A stretch of DNA of 64,000 nucleotides from Pseudomonas sp. Leaf58 (lineage in GTDB: Bacteria; Pseudomonadota; Gammaproteobacteria; Pseudomonadales; Pseudomonadaceae). The DNA lies in contig NZ_CP032677.1 in assembly GCF_003627215.1 (NCBI RefSeq), positions 1,369,501-1,433,500 on the forward strand. Reading direction: 5' to 3'. Both the position numbers and the translations under genes were made by a program. The notes under the pieces were generated by a model that saw only the letters and a list, made by a program, of their open reading frames with translations, was not told where the DNA came from and ran no database searches. Positions 45,709 to 55,422 of the stretch are shown one piece after another. Every line of letters begins with the position of its first letter. Position 1 is the first letter of the stretch.

Positions 45709-46998
45709 ATGTGTATTGCAGGGGCAATGAATGAGGCGTCACGTTTGTCAAGAATAAAAGCAGGCCTCTACTTTGGCTCCATGGTTCTGGTCAAGACACT
45801 TGCTGGCTTGTTGGTTATCAAGATGCTCGCCTGGAAGTTGGGGCCGGAGGGTTTTGGGCTACTGGGTCAGTTGATGACGGTGGTCGCCATCGTCGGCATG
45901 TTGGCGGGCGGTGGCATTAGCAACGGTCTTATCCGGGTGCTGGCCAAGACGCCGCTGGCTACGACTGAGGGGCAGGCCTGGTATGCCTCAGCCTATACCC
46001 TGACAACTATCCTCTGCTGCGCCTCGGCGGTTTTGATTGCTGCATTGTCCCCGGTACTCGCCAGTTACCTAGTGCCGGGCGTTGGTATGCTGCTTTTCAT
46101 TGTGCTCGCTTTTAGTCAGGCGCTTATAGGCTACGGTAACCTTCCTTTGGCGGAGGCCAGCAGCCGTGGCAGCAGCCGTACATTCTCGGTTATCAACATA
46201 GCTGGCACGCTGGCAGGCGCGGCAATGGTAATCGCCGCCGTGCACTATGGCGCTTTTGAAGAAGCTGCATACTCGCTGGTGTTGATGCCGGCGATGGTTG
46301 GTGTGTTCGCGTTGTTGTATGCCGTTTTTCGTCGGCGTGAACTCCTCACCTCTTGCTCATGGTCTATAGCGCCTGAGCGCATGAAGCTGTTGCTGTCCTT
46401 CTCCATGGTCACATTGATCGGGGCAGTATCCGTCCCGCTGGCCCAGCTGTTCATACGCGATGTAATGGGGCGCGCTATGGGCTGGGAGCAGGTAGGGCAA
46501 TGGCAAGGTGTGATCAAGCTTTCAGACGTCTACATGCAGTTCATGGGCGTGGTGTTGATCAATTTCGTGTTGCCGCGCATTGCAGCTGCCAGCGACATGC
46601 GGCATGTCCTGAAAGAGTGGTCGGGAAGTGTTTGCGCGCTTGTCGGGGTGCTGCTGGCAGGTTTTGCGGTGTTCTACTTGATGCGCGACTTTTTAATTAC
46701 GTTGGTGTTTTCCAGTGATTTTCTGCCCATGAAAGCGCTGCTGGCGCCGCAGATGGCGGGTGATGTGTTTCGTACCATCGCGGCCTCCATTTCCTACGTG
46801 TTCATGGCACGTGGCCTGGTGCGTGTGTCGTTTGCATTCGAGCTGGCCCAGGGGGTACTCCTGGTCGGTGCATTCAGCTGGTTCTTCAGCACTGAAGGCA
46901 CGATGGCTCCTGTGTATGCCCACATGGTCACCTATTGCTTCCTGTCAGTGGTAATGGCCTTTGGTTTGTTGTTTTGGATGAGAAGGAAAGCCCAGTGA
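45709..46998 (+). CDS. wzx: O-antigen flippase Wzx
   Basis: A 429-residue polytopic protein with about 12-14 helices (MOP superfamily) that flips undecaprenyl-linked O-units. It starts SRIKAGLYFGSMVLVKTLAG and shows WKLGPEGFGLLGQ typical of polysaccharide flippases. ATG 45709 is taken; ATG 45727 (MNEASRL) is equally possible. Its TGA overlaps the GTG of the glycosyltransferase (GTGA). Base composition is lower in GC than core genes. Confidence 0.87.
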   Translation: MCIAGAMNEASRLSRIKAGLYFGSMVLVKTLAGLLVIKMLAWKLGPEGFGLLGQLMTVVAIVGMLAGGGISNGLIRVLAKTPLATTEGQAWYASAYTLTTILCCASAVLIAALSPVLASYLVPGVGMLLFIVLAFSQALIGYGNLPLAEASSRGSSRTFSVINIAGTLAGAAMVIAAVHYGAFEEAAYSLVLMPAMVGVFALLYAVFRRRELLTSCSWSIAPERMKLLLSFSMVTLIGAVSVPLAQLFIRDVMGRAMGWEQVGQWQGVIKLSDVYMQFMGVVLINFVLPRIAAASDMRHVLKEWSGSVCALVGVLLAGFAVFYLMRDFLITLVFSSDFLPMKALLAPQMAGDVFRTIAASISYVFMARGLVRVSFAFELAQGVLLVGAFSWFFSTEGTMAPVYAHMVTYCFLSVVMAFGLLFWMRRKAQ

Positions 46999-48212
46999 AT
47001 ATCGTGATGCTCTGCACGAAATTTTCCTTGCAGGAGAACGATCCGTGGCTGACCAATGAAATGGCTGAAGCGTTGCAGGGGCAAGGGCATTCGGTCACGG
47101 TGATCAATCTTGATTGGGCTGCCGCGGCGGGTGAGCCGGATCATCGGCTGCGAACCTCCAAGGGAGTAGAGGTCATTTCGGTTGCACCTTTGCTTGTGCG
47201 TTCCCGGCTGCCAATGCTCTCGAAGGTGATGAAGTGGGCCGGGTCCTCGCTCAGGGTGGTGAAACTTCTGCGCGAAGTCAGCCGTACTCGCCCTATCGAT
47301 CTGGTTGTCGGCTTTTCGCCTGCAGTCACCATGTCGTTGCCGTTGTTATGGCAGCGCTACAGGGGGCAGGCGAAAGCTTACATGGTGCTGTGGGACTTCT
47401 TTCCGCACCATCAACAGCAGATTGGCCTAATGCCTTCTGGGCTAGTCTTTGCCATTGCCAAATGGTTTGAGAGTACATTGATACGTACTTTCGATCATAT
47501 AGGGTGCATGTCCCCCGCCAATATTGCCTACCTTAAGCGGCACTACCGTTTGCGCCCGTCTCAGCAAGTCCACACGCTGCCGATATGGGGGCGCAATACG
47601 GCTGTCATGCCTCTGGACCGTCAGCAAACCAGGGAAGAGATGGGCCTTCCGGTAGACCGCCCCATTGTGGTGTTTGGGGGGCAACTGGTGCACGGGCGGG
47701 GGGTAGAAGATTTGTTGCAAGTGGCACGGATCGCCGCACGTGAAGGCTCTCGAAGTTACTACCTCATCATGGGCAGTGGGACCTTGGAAGGCCAGGTAAA
47801 AGCCTATCTGGATGAAGGCCACGGTAACCTTTCGTGGATCGCTAGGGTGCCTCGTGAGCGCTATCTCGATGTCGCCCAGGCCTGCGATGTGGCATTGGTG
47901 TGTACCGTGCGTGATGTAGACGTGCCGAGTTTCCCTTCCAAAACCATCGACTACCTGCGTGTGGGTTTGCCGATTGTCGCTTCGGTAGAGCGCAGCACCG
48001 ACTATGGCGATTTTATTGTCGAGCAGGACGTGGGCGTAAGGGTCGAGGCCGGGGAGCCTGTGCAGCTTCATGAATGCATTGAGCAGCTACTGGCAGACCC
48101 GCAGCGCCTGGCGCGTATGGCGCGTCGCGGCCCTGAATGCATGGCCGAGCACTTCGATGTCGAGCACGTTGCCCGACAGTTGATTAACCAGGTGGGACGA
48201 CCGGAGCGCTAG
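46995..48212 (+). CDS. Glycosyltransferase family 4, first of two
   Basis: A 405-residue cytoplasmic GT4 (GT-B fold) enzyme. The N-terminus reads NIVMLCTKFSLQENDPWL, WDFFPHHQQQIGLMP lies in the middle, and the C-terminal nucleotide-binding half shows VFGGQLVHGRGVEDLL and LPIVASVERSTDYGDFI. It starts with GTG overlapping wzx, preceded by AAGGA. With the GT at 52850 it is one of only two GT4 genes, implying a short O-unit. Donor and linkage cannot be told. Confidence 0.82.
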   Translation: MNIVMLCTKFSLQENDPWLTNEMAEALQGQGHSVTVINLDWAAAAGEPDHRLRTSKGVEVISVAPLLVRSRLPMLSKVMKWAGSSLRVVKLLREVSRTRPIDLVVGFSPAVTMSLPLLWQRYRGQAKAYMVLWDFFPHHQQQIGLMPSGLVFAIAKWFESTLIRTFDHIGCMSPANIAYLKRHYRLRPSQQVHTLPIWGRNTAVMPLDRQQTREEMGLPVDRPIVVFGGQLVHGRGVEDLLQVARIAAREGSRSYYLIMGSGTLEGQVKAYLDEGHGNLSWIARVPRERYLDVAQACDVALVCTVRDVDVPSFPSKTIDYLRVGLPIVASVERSTDYGDFIVEQDVGVRVEAGEPVQLHECIEQLLADPQRLARMARRGPECMAEHFDVEHVARQLINQVGRPER

Positions 48213-48213
48213 G

Positions 48214-49515
48214 ATGCCAATCCTCTTGACCAGTTTGAGGCTGCTTCCGCTTTGGCTAGGCCTCTTGTACCTGGGTGCAACCATTGCGCTGTTTTTCTTC
48301 GGCCCCTTTGATTGGCCGCTGAATAATGGCGGCGTGGTCCTTGGATTTCTCCTGGTGACACTGTTGGCCCTGGCGCTGGGTTATACGCTGAGTGGCCACG
48401 CCATCATCCCGGGGCGGCCATTGATCAGCTGGCGGAAATGCTACCGCGTGGGGGCAGTGGCCAGCATCATTTTGCTGTTTCCTTCGACGTATGTGTACAC
48501 CGGTAAGTGGCCCTGGGAGGTGCTGAGCGTCTTGAGTGATCAGGGGGCCGCCTATCAGGAAATGCTCAAAGCGCTGGAGGCTAACGAATCCGGCATTCGT
48601 AGTTATGTTTCACTCGCACGAGCACTGGCCGCGCCATTCGTCTGCTGTGTGATCCCTTTCGCCATCCTTAACTGGCGCTCCTTGACGCTTTTGGATGTCC
48701 TGCTGCTGCTAGGCCACGTCGGCGCCGTCCTGGTGTTTTCGCTAATGCGCGGTACCGATCGCGAAACCGGCGAGCTGCTGGTTTTTGTGGGTGGTACCTT
48801 TATGGTGCTGGCAGGCCAGGCCATGATTCGACGGGGGCGGTTCCCTTTCAGTGCCGGCAAAGTAGGCGTGGCTGGTTTGCTGCTAGTGGTCCTGCTGTTC
48901 TCGACATTGTTCCTGTTCATTGAACGCAAGGAAGCCCGAATGGGCGGAAGCGGCATGTTCTGTATCGCTGAGGGGGTGGTGTGTTCGCACCGCTCGCCCA
49001 GTGATGAGCCTCTGGCAGATAAATTGAATTTTGCCATGGAGATGCTTTCTGCCTACATGGCCCAAGGATATTACGGGTTATCGCTGGCGTTGGAGGAGGA
49101 TTTCACCTCGACGATGGGCCTCGGGCATTCATCGTTCTTGATGAGCAATTTTTCCAAGGTGGTGGACGATTCACTCTATCAGCGCAGCTACCTTAGCAAG
49201 GTGAACCTGGCGGGGTGGAGTGATACCGCCCAATGGTCGACAATGTTCACTTGGATCGCCAGCGATGTTGGCTTTCCGTTGGTGCCCTTGGTGATTCTGG
49301 TAATGGGGTTTCTTTGGGGGGGCGCTTGGAAAAGCGCGTTGTTCAATGGCAGTGAAGCAGGCACCCTCGTGTTCCTGTTTTTGACACTTTCGGTTTTGTA
49401 CGCACCTGCTAACAATCAGTTGACGCAAACGCTGGATTCCTATTTTGCATTTGTATTCTGGCTGTTCATCTGGCTGGGCCAGCAACGCAAAGAACCGGCC
49501 TTGGTTAATGCCTAA
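48214..49515 (+). CDS. wzy: Predicted O-antigen polymerase Wzy
   Basis: A 433-residue membrane protein with about 10-12 helices and a large polar loop (residues about 230-300, including MFCIAEGVVCSH), the layout of Wzy polymerases. No close signature was recognised; the call rests on topology and on its place between the GT and the fnl genes in a Wzx/Wzy locus. It begins one base after the GT stop. The EpsG-like protein at 58740 is a rival for the polymerase role. Confidence 0.72.
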   Translation: MPILLTSLRLLPLWLGLLYLGATIALFFFGPFDWPLNNGGVVLGFLLVTLLALALGYTLSGHAIIPGRPLISWRKCYRVGAVASIILLFPSTYVYTGKWPWEVLSVLSDQGAAYQEMLKALEANESGIRSYVSLARALAAPFVCCVIPFAILNWRSLTLLDVLLLLGHVGAVLVFSLMRGTDRETGELLVFVGGTFMVLAGQAMIRRGRFPFSAGKVGVAGLLLVVLLFSTLFLFIERKEARMGGSGMFCIAEGVVCSHRSPSDEPLADKLNFAMEMLSAYMAQGYYGLSLALEEDFTSTMGLGHSSFLMSNFSKVVDDSLYQRSYLSKVNLAGWSDTAQWSTMFTWIASDVGFPLVPLVILVMGFLWGGAWKSALFNGSEAGTLVFLFLTLSVLYAPANNQLTQTLDSYFAFVFWLFIWLGQQRKEPALVNA

Positions 49516-49536
49516 TTACAAATTTGTGAGGTTGTC

Positions 49537-50571
49537 ATGTTCAAAGGTAAAACACTCTTAATCACCGGTGGCACCGGCTCGTTTGGTAACGCCGTCCTCA
49601 AGCGTTTTCTTGATAGCGACATCGCTGAAATTCGTGTTTTCAGTCGCGATGAAAAGAAACAGGATGACATGCGCAAGCGCTATGCCAGTAGCAAACTGAA
49701 GTTCTACATCGGTGATGTGCGTGACTACCAGAGCATCCTCAATGCCAGCCGAGGCGTGGATTTTATCTACCACGCGGCTGCGCTCAAACAAGTGCCTTCT
49801 TGCGAGTTCCACCCCCTGGAAGCCGTCAAGACCAATGTGCTGGGCACCGAGAACGTACTTGAGGCAGCGATCCAGAATGGGGTGAAGCGTGTCGTTTGCC
49901 TGAGTACCGACAAGGCGGTATACCCGATCAACGCCATGGGCATTTCCAAGGCGATGATGGAAAAGGTAATGGTTGCAAAGTCGCGTAATGTCGATAGCAA
50001 CTGTACGGTTATCTGTGGTACTCGCTATGGCAACGTCATGGCGTCTCGGGGTTCTGTGATTCCGTTGTTCATCGAGCAGATACGTGCCGGCAAGGCGCTG
50101 ACACTGACCGACCCCAACATGACCCGGTTCATGATGACCTTGTCGGATGCTGTTGACCTGGTGCTGTTTGCCTTCGAGCACGGCGAAAATGGCGATCTGT
50201 TCGTGCAGAAGGCACCGGCGGCGACCGTCCAGACACTGGCAGAGGCATTGACCCGGATGCTGGGCAAGCCAGAGCACCCAATTCAGGTGATTGGTACCCG
50301 TCACGGCGAAAAACTGTACGAGGCTCTGCTGAGCCGCGAGGAAATGGTGTGTGCCGAAGACATGGGCGACTATTATCGCGTCCCGCCAGATCTTCGCGAC
50401 CTGAACTACGCAAAATTTGTCGAGCAGGGCGAAGTAGAGATTTCGCGCACCGAAGATTACAACTCGCATAACACCGAGCGTCTGGACGTTGAGGGCATGC
50501 AGCGCCTGCTGCTGAAGCTTGAGTTCATGCAGGCGATCCAGCGCGGCGAGCATGCCGTACCGGAGGAGTGA
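49537..50571 (+). CDS. fnlA: UDP-GlcNAc 4,6-dehydratase/5-epimerase (UDP-L-FucNAc pathway)
   Basis: A 344-residue SDR catalysing the first step toward UDP-N-acetyl-L-fucosamine (WbjB/FnlA/CapE). Cofactor motif TGGTGSFGNAVLKRF, then HAAALKQVPSCEFHP, STDKAVYPINAMGISK with the Met134-x3-Lys138 variant of the YxxxK pair typical of these dehydratases, and RYGNVMASRGSVIP. fnlB starts three bases after the stop. Confidence 0.92.
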   Translation: MFKGKTLLITGGTGSFGNAVLKRFLDSDIAEIRVFSRDEKKQDDMRKRYASSKLKFYIGDVRDYQSILNASRGVDFIYHAAALKQVPSCEFHPLEAVKTNVLGTENVLEAAIQNGVKRVVCLSTDKAVYPINAMGISKAMMEKVMVAKSRNVDSNCTVICGTRYGNVMASRGSVIPLFIEQIRAGKALTLTDPNMTRFMMTLSDAVDLVLFAFEHGENGDLFVQKAPAATVQTLAEALTRMLGKPEHPIQVIGTRHGEKLYEALLSREEMVCAEDMGDYYRVPPDLRDLNYAKFVEQGEVEISRTEDYNSHNTERLDVEGMQRLLLKLEFMQAIQRGEHAVPEE

Positions 50572-50574
50572 TTG

Positions 50575-51687
50575 ATGAACGTTCTGGTAACGGGAGCCGA
50601 TGGTTTTATCGGCAAGAACCTGCTGGTGCACTTGCAAGAGCTTGAAGGCACCGTGGTGAGCACATTCACGCGCCACGATGATATCGCTGCTCTCCCGGCA
50701 AAGGTCGCTGAAGCAGACTTCGTGTTCCATCTGGCAGGTATCAACCGCCCGCAGGACCCGCAGGAATTCACGACCGGTAATGTCGACCTTACCCTTGCGC
50801 TGGCCGACGCCGTTCGCGCGAGCGGCAAAGCGATCCCTTTGCTGTACACGTCCTCCAGCCAGGCAACCTTGGACAATGCTTACGGTGTAAGCAAGCGTGG
50901 GGCCGAAGAGGCATTGGAGCAGTTGGCTGCGGCAACGGGGTCGCCTGTTTATCTGTTCCGTTTACCAAACGTATTTGGCAAATGGGCGCGGCCTAATTAC
51001 AACTCCGCAGTGGCGACGTTCTGCCACAACATTGCCCGTGGTTTGCCTATTCAAATTAACGATCCGATGGCGGCGGTCAACCTGGTTTACATTGATGACG
51101 TCATCCGGTGCTTCCTGGAAGTGATGCGTGGTGAGCATGCCGGCAAGGCGTTTGTGAATGTTGAGCCGCAGTACACTGCGACGGTGGGTGAAATCGCCGA
51201 CCATCTCAATGCCTTCCAGGCCAGCCGCAAAAACCTGATCACCGAGCCGGTGGGGACTGGTTTCGTACGCGCCTTGTATTCCACTTATGTCAGCTATCTG
51301 CCCGAGGACCGCTTCACGTACGAGGTGCCCAAGTACGGCGATGAGCGTGGTGTATTCGTGGAGATGCTCAAGACCCGTGACAGCGGCCAGTTCTCTTATT
51401 TCACCGCACACCCTGGGGTTACCCGGGGCGGCCATTACCATCACACCAAGACCGAAAAATTCCTGGTGATCAAGGGCACTGCCAGCTTCCGCTTCCGTCA
51501 TATGGTGTCGGGAGAGTTTTATGAGCTACAGACGTCGGGTGACAAGCCCGTAGTCGTCGAGACCGTGCCAGGTTGGACCCATGACATCACCAACATCGGT
51601 GATGAAGAAATGGTCGTCATGCTGTGGGCCAACGAGATATTTGATCGCGAGCTTCCCGACACCTATGCGAAGCCATTGAACGCTTGA
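50575..51687 (+). CDS. fnlB: UDP-2-acetamido-2,6-dideoxy-talose reductase, SDR + cupin
   Basis: A 370-residue two-domain enzyme (WbjC/CapF/FnlB): an N-terminal SDR ([27 protein letters not shown]) and a C-terminal cupin ([21 protein letters not shown]) that together epimerise and reduce the FnlA product. ATG 50575 is chosen over TTG 50572. Contiguous with fnlA and fnlC. Confidence 0.92.
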   Translation: MNVLVTGADGFIGKNLLVHLQELEGTVVSTFTRHDDIAALPAKVAEADFVFHLAGINRPQDPQEFTTGNVDLTLALADAVRASGKAIPLLYTSSSQATLDNAYGVSKRGAEEALEQLAAATGSPVYLFRLPNVFGKWARPNYNSAVATFCHNIARGLPIQINDPMAAVNLVYIDDVIRCFLEVMRGEHAGKAFVNVEPQYTATVGEIADHLNAFQASRKNLITEPVGTGFVRALYSTYVSYLPEDRFTYEVPKYGDERGVFVEMLKTRDSGQFSYFTAHPGVTRGGHYHHTKTEKFLVIKGTASFRFRHMVSGEFYELQTSGDKPVVVETVPGWTHDITNIGDEEMVVMLWANEIFDRELPDTYAKPLNA

Positions 51688-51712
51688 GCGCCAGCATCAG
51701 CAAGGAATAGAT

Positions 51713-52843
51713 ATGAAAAAGTTGAAGGTTGTCACCGTTGTCGGCACCCGACCAGAAATCATCCGCCTGTCGCGTGTCATGGCCGCACTGGACCAGCATT
51801 GCGAACAGGTGCTGGTGCACACCGGGCAGAACTATGATTACGAACTGAACGAGATCTTCTTCAACGATCTCGGGATTCGTAAGCCGGATCACTTCCTTAA
51901 TGCTGCTGGTGCCTCGGGGGCCGAGACCATCGGTAATGTCATCATTGCGGTGGACAAGGTACTGGCCGAAATCGAACCTGAAGCGCTTCTGGTGCTGGGC
52001 GATACCAACAGCTGCATGGCTGTGATCCCCGCCAAGCGCCGCAAGATCCCGACCTTCCACATGGAGGCCGGTAACCGCTGCTTCGATATGCGCGTGCCAG
52101 AGGAAATCAACCGGCGGATTGTGGACCACACGGCGGATATCAACCTGACCTACAGCACGATCGCCCGTGACTACCTGCTGCGCGAGGGGTTGCCGCCAGA
52201 CATGGTTATTAAGACCGGCAGCCCGATGTTCGAAGTCCTTAACTATTATCGCCCGTCGATCGAAGCGTCGGATGTCCTGCAACGTCTGGGGCTGGAAGAG
52301 GGGCAGTTCTTCGTGGTCAGCGCGCACCGCGAAGAAAACATTGAGGCCGACAAGAACTTCCTCAAACTGGTGGACGTGCTCAATACCGTGGCAGCCGAGT
52401 TTGACCTGCCAGTGATTGTGTCGACCCATCCTCGCACGCAGAAACGTGTCGATGCGCTGGGCGTCAAGTTTCACGCCAACGTACGCCTGCTTAAACCGCT
52501 GGGTTTCACCGATTACAACAAGCTGCAGTTGGCCTCCAAGGCTGTTCTGTCAGACAGCGGGACAATCAACGAAGAGTCGTCGATCCTCAATTTCCCAGCA
52601 TTGAATTTGCGCGAAGCACATGAGCGCCCCGAGGGAATGGAAGAGGCTGCAGTGATGATGACTGGCTTGGAGGTGGCCCGCGTGCTGCAGGGGTTGGCCG
52701 TACTGGAAAGCCAACCACGTGGCGAGGTCCGTGGCTTGCGTCTGGTCGAAGACTACAGCATGCCAAACGTGTCCGAAAAAGTGGTGCGGATTATTCACAG
52801 CTATCGTGACTATGTAATGCGTACCGTCTGGAGAAGGTACTGA
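51713..52843 (+). CDS. fnlC: UDP-N-acetyl-talosamine C2-epimerase giving UDP-L-FucNAc
   Basis: A 376-residue non-hydrolysing 2-epimerase (WbjD/CapG/FnlC), final step to UDP-L-FucNAc. Motifs: [37 protein letters not shown] with catalytic Glu, SAHREENIE and [21 protein letters not shown] sequence lies upstream of the ATG. The GT4 gene follows six bases after its stop. Confidence 0.92.
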   Translation: MKKLKVVTVVGTRPEIIRLSRVMAALDQHCEQVLVHTGQNYDYELNEIFFNDLGIRKPDHFLNAAGASGAETIGNVIIAVDKVLAEIEPEALLVLGDTNSCMAVIPAKRRKIPTFHMEAGNRCFDMRVPEEINRRIVDHTADINLTYSTIARDYLLREGLPPDMVIKTGSPMFEVLNYYRPSIEASDVLQRLGLEEGQFFVVSAHREENIEADKNFLKLVDVLNTVAAEFDLPVIVSTHPRTQKRVDALGVKFHANVRLLKPLGFTDYNKLQLASKAVLSDSGTINEESSILNFPALNLREAHERPEGMEEAAVMMTGLEVARVLQGLAVLESQPRGEVRGLRLVEDYSMPNVSEKVVRIIHSYRDYVMRTVWRRY

Positions 52844-52849
52844 TCCGCC

Positions 52850-54070
52850 ATGGCCACGCGCATTCTACTGCTGACGCAATGGTTTGACCCGGAGCCCACC
52901 TTCAAAGGGCTGGTGTTTGCCCGTGAGCTTGTCGCTCAGGGGTTTGAGGTGGAAGTTTTAACCGGTTTCCCCAATTACCCTGGCGGTAAGTTGTACTCGG
53001 GATACAAGGTCAAGCTCATACAGCGTGAAGTGATCGATGGCGTTAAGGTGACGCGCGTTCCGCTCTATCCCAGCCATGGGCAGAGCGGTATCGGGCGTGT
53101 GCTCAATTATGCAAGTTTTGCTGCAACTAGCCTATTTTATGGGTTGTTTGGCGTGCGTAAACCGCACGTCATCTATGCCTACCACCCGCCGTTGACAGTG
53201 GGTATGTCTGCAGCACTGATACGGATGCTCCGCCGCGTACCGGTGGTGTATGACATTCAGGACATGTGGCCGGATACCTTGAAGGCTACTGGCATGTTCT
53301 CGAACGAGAAGGCACTGAAACTGGTCAGCCGGGTATGCGACTGGGTGTACCGCCGTGTGGATCAGATCGTGGTACTTTCGCCTGGTTTCAAGCGGTTGCT
53401 CATTGAGCGGGGTGTGCCGGCAGCAAAGATCGATGTGATTTATAACTGGTGTGCCGAGGACATGGTGTGTGCCGCGGATGCAGGTAAGCCCTTGAACTTC
53501 ACGCCTGACGACACCTTCCGGGTGTTGTTCGCCGGCAATATGGGCAAGGCGCAAGCGCTGGATGCGGTCATCGAAGCGGCAGCGATCCTGAAGCAAAGGG
53601 CTGCCAATGTCTCGCTGACCTTCCTGGGCGGGGGCGTTGAGGTCTCGCGCCTGCAGGCTGTTGCCCGGGAACGGCAACTCGACAACGTGACCTTTTTGCC
53701 GGGAGTGCCCATGGCGGAGGTGGGGGCATACCTGGCGAGTGCTGATGCGTTGATGGTACACCTGAAGAAGGACCCGCTTTTTACCATTACCATTCCGTCC
53801 AAGACCCAAGCTTACATGGCAGCCGGGAAGCCGCTGATCATGGCAGTGGAAGGCGATGCAGCACAGTTGGTACGCGATGCCGACTGCGGAGTGATAGCCG
53901 AGCCGCAGAACCCTCAAGCCCTAGCAGATGCCTGCATCGAGCTCAGCTTGCTGAGTGAGCAGCAGCGGATTCAGATGGGCCAGCGAGGCGCGGAGTTCTA
54001 TCGGCAGAAGCTGTCCTTGAAAGTGGGTGTACAACGCTTTGGCGAGCATTTCCGGCGCTTGGGCAATTAA
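52850..54070 (+). CDS. Glycosyltransferase family 4 (WbuB/WbjE-like), second of two
   Basis: A 406-residue GT4 enzyme of the WbuB type, usually encoded beside fnlABC and thought to add L-FucNAc. Features: LLTQWFDPEPTFKGLVFARELVAQG, TGFPNYPGGKLY, YDIQDMWPDTL and VLFAGNMGKAQALDAVIEAA. A 10-bp direct repeat TTGGGCAATT spans its stop codon (54059-54068 and 54071-54080). The assignment to L-FucNAc transfer is by context. Confidence 0.85.
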   Translation: MATRILLLTQWFDPEPTFKGLVFARELVAQGFEVEVLTGFPNYPGGKLYSGYKVKLIQREVIDGVKVTRVPLYPSHGQSGIGRVLNYASFAATSLFYGLFGVRKPHVIYAYHPPLTVGMSAALIRMLRRVPVVYDIQDMWPDTLKATGMFSNEKALKLVSRVCDWVYRRVDQIVVLSPGFKRLLIERGVPAAKIDVIYNWCAEDMVCAADAGKPLNFTPDDTFRVLFAGNMGKAQALDAVIEAAAILKQRAANVSLTFLGGGVEVSRLQAVARERQLDNVTFLPGVPMAEVGAYLASADALMVHLKKDPLFTITIPSKTQAYMAAGKPLIMAVEGDAAQLVRDADCGVIAEPQNPQALADACIELSLLSEQQRIQMGQRGAEFYRQKLSLKVGVQRFGEHFRRLGN

Positions 54071-54080
54071 TTGGGCAATT
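54059..54080 (+). repeat. Tandem TTGGGCAATT at a stop codon
   Basis: Two copies of TTGGGCAATT separated by AA. The TAA stop of the GT4 gene lies at 54068-54070, between them. Possibly a recent small duplication. Confidence 0.6.
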
Positions 54081-54116
54081 CCATGGGCGCGCCGTTGAAT
54101 CTGGTTGGGTATTGAG

Positions 54117-54713
54117 ATGTTGAAACGATTGTTCGATGTGGTAGCAGCGATGGCAGGCCTGATAATCCTGTCGCCAGTCATCGTCGTCGTGGCGATGATG
54201 ATCCGGCGCAAGCTTGGCTCACCGGTGTTGTTCCGTCAGGTACGCCCCGGTATGGGCGGCAAGCCTTTCGAGATGGTCAAATTCCGTACCATGCGCGACG
54301 CGCTCGATAGCCAAGGGAACCCGCTACCAGACGCCCAGCGCATGACTCGGTTCGGCAGTTTCTTGCGCTCAAGCAGCCTGGATGAGTTGCCCGAACTGTG
54401 GAACGTCGTAAAAGGCGATATGAGCCTGGTCGGCCCTCGACCGCTGTTGATGGAGTATCTGCCGTTGTACGACGCTGAGCAGCGACGTCGCCATGATGTG
54501 CGGCCAGGTGTTACCGGCTGGGCTCAAATCAACGGTCGCAATGCACTGAGCTGGGAGGAAAAGTTTCAGCTCGACGTCTGGTATGTAGACAACCGCTCAT
54601 TCTGGCTTGACCTCAAAGTCATCCTTCTTACGGTGAAAAAAGTCCTTATACGTGACGGTATTAGTGCGCAGGGCGAGGTCACCATGTCCAAATTTACCGG
54701 TTCGCGCAAATGA
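54117..54713 (+). CDS. Initiating phosphoglycosyltransferase (PglC-like)
   Basis: A 198-residue monotopic sugar-1-phosphate transferase that loads the first sugar on undecaprenyl phosphate. One reentrant helix ([20 protein letters not shown]), the FRTM segment, catalytic Asp89-Glu90 ([12 protein letters not shown]), GPRPLL and [14 protein letters not shown] are all present. The small size and the PglD/PglE-like genes after it suggest a bacillosamine-type substrate. ATG 54117 is chosen; TTG 54105 is an alternative. Confidence 0.88.
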   Translation: MLKRLFDVVAAMAGLIILSPVIVVVAMMIRRKLGSPVLFRQVRPGMGGKPFEMVKFRTMRDALDSQGNPLPDAQRMTRFGSFLRSSSLDELPELWNVVKGDMSLVGPRPLLMEYLPLYDAEQRRRHDVRPGVTGWAQINGRNALSWEEKFQLDVWYVDNRSFWLDLKVILLTVKKVLIRDGISAQGEVTMSKFTGSRK

Positions 54714-55333
54714 ACCGGCTGGCGATTCTGGGTGCCAGCGGCCACGGTAAGGTAGTGGCCGATGCCGCAGCGTTGTGCGGCTGGACACACATCGACTTCT
54801 TTGACGATGCCTGGCCTGAGCGCAGTGTATGTGGCGCGTGGTCAATTGTCGGGGGCAGTACCCAGCTGCTTGCTGCGGTTGATGCCTATGAGGGCGTAGT
54901 CGTGGCGATCGGCAACAACGCCATCCGCCGCGCCAAACAGCAGTTGCTTGAGCAGGCTGGGGCTGTCATGGCGACCATCATCCATCCTGCCGCGGTGGTC
55001 AGTAAACATGCGCGTTTGGGTGCCGGCAGCGTAGTGTTTGCCACAGCTGTGATTAACCCGTTTTGCGAGGTCGGTGACGGTGCCATTCTTAACACCGGTT
55101 GTAGTGTCGATCACGATTGCAGCCTAGGGGCATTTGTTCATGTCAGCCCTGGGGCGCGTCTGGCAGGCCAGGTGCAGGTCGGCGACGAGAGCTGGGTAGG
55201 CATTGGCGCCTGCGTGCGGCAACTGACCAGCATCGGCGCGCATGTCACAGTGGGCGCCGGAGCGGTGGTAGTTTCGACGGTTGCCGATCACCTGACTGTC
55301 GTTGGGGTTCCCGCACGGGCCGTTGGCAAATGA
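54710..55333 (+). CDS. Sugar O/N-acetyltransferase, PglD/NeuD family
   Basis: A 207-residue trimeric left-handed beta-helix acetyltransferase. N-terminal Rossmann motif GASGHGKVVADAA (residues 8-20) and hexapeptide repeats with catalytic His135 (NTGCSVDHDCSLG). It overlaps the PGT by four bases. It should N-acetylate the 4-amino group formed by the following aminotransferase, giving a UDP-2,4-diacetamido-trideoxyhexose. Confidence 0.87.
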   Translation: MNRLAILGASGHGKVVADAAALCGWTHIDFFDDAWPERSVCGAWSIVGGSTQLLAAVDAYEGVVVAIGNNAIRRAKQQLLEQAGAVMATIIHPAAVVSKHARLGAGSVVFATAVINPFCEVGDGAILNTGCSVDHDCSLGAFVHVSPGARLAGQVQVGDESWVGIGACVRQLTSIGAHVTVGAGAVVVSTVADHLTVVGVPARAVGK

Positions 55334-55422
55334 TCACGCTTAACGTGACCGAACCAAGCATTTATTGCTGGCGCAGCTTGTCGCCAGTATCGACGAACAT
55401 TTTGGATAGCGAGTAGATCACT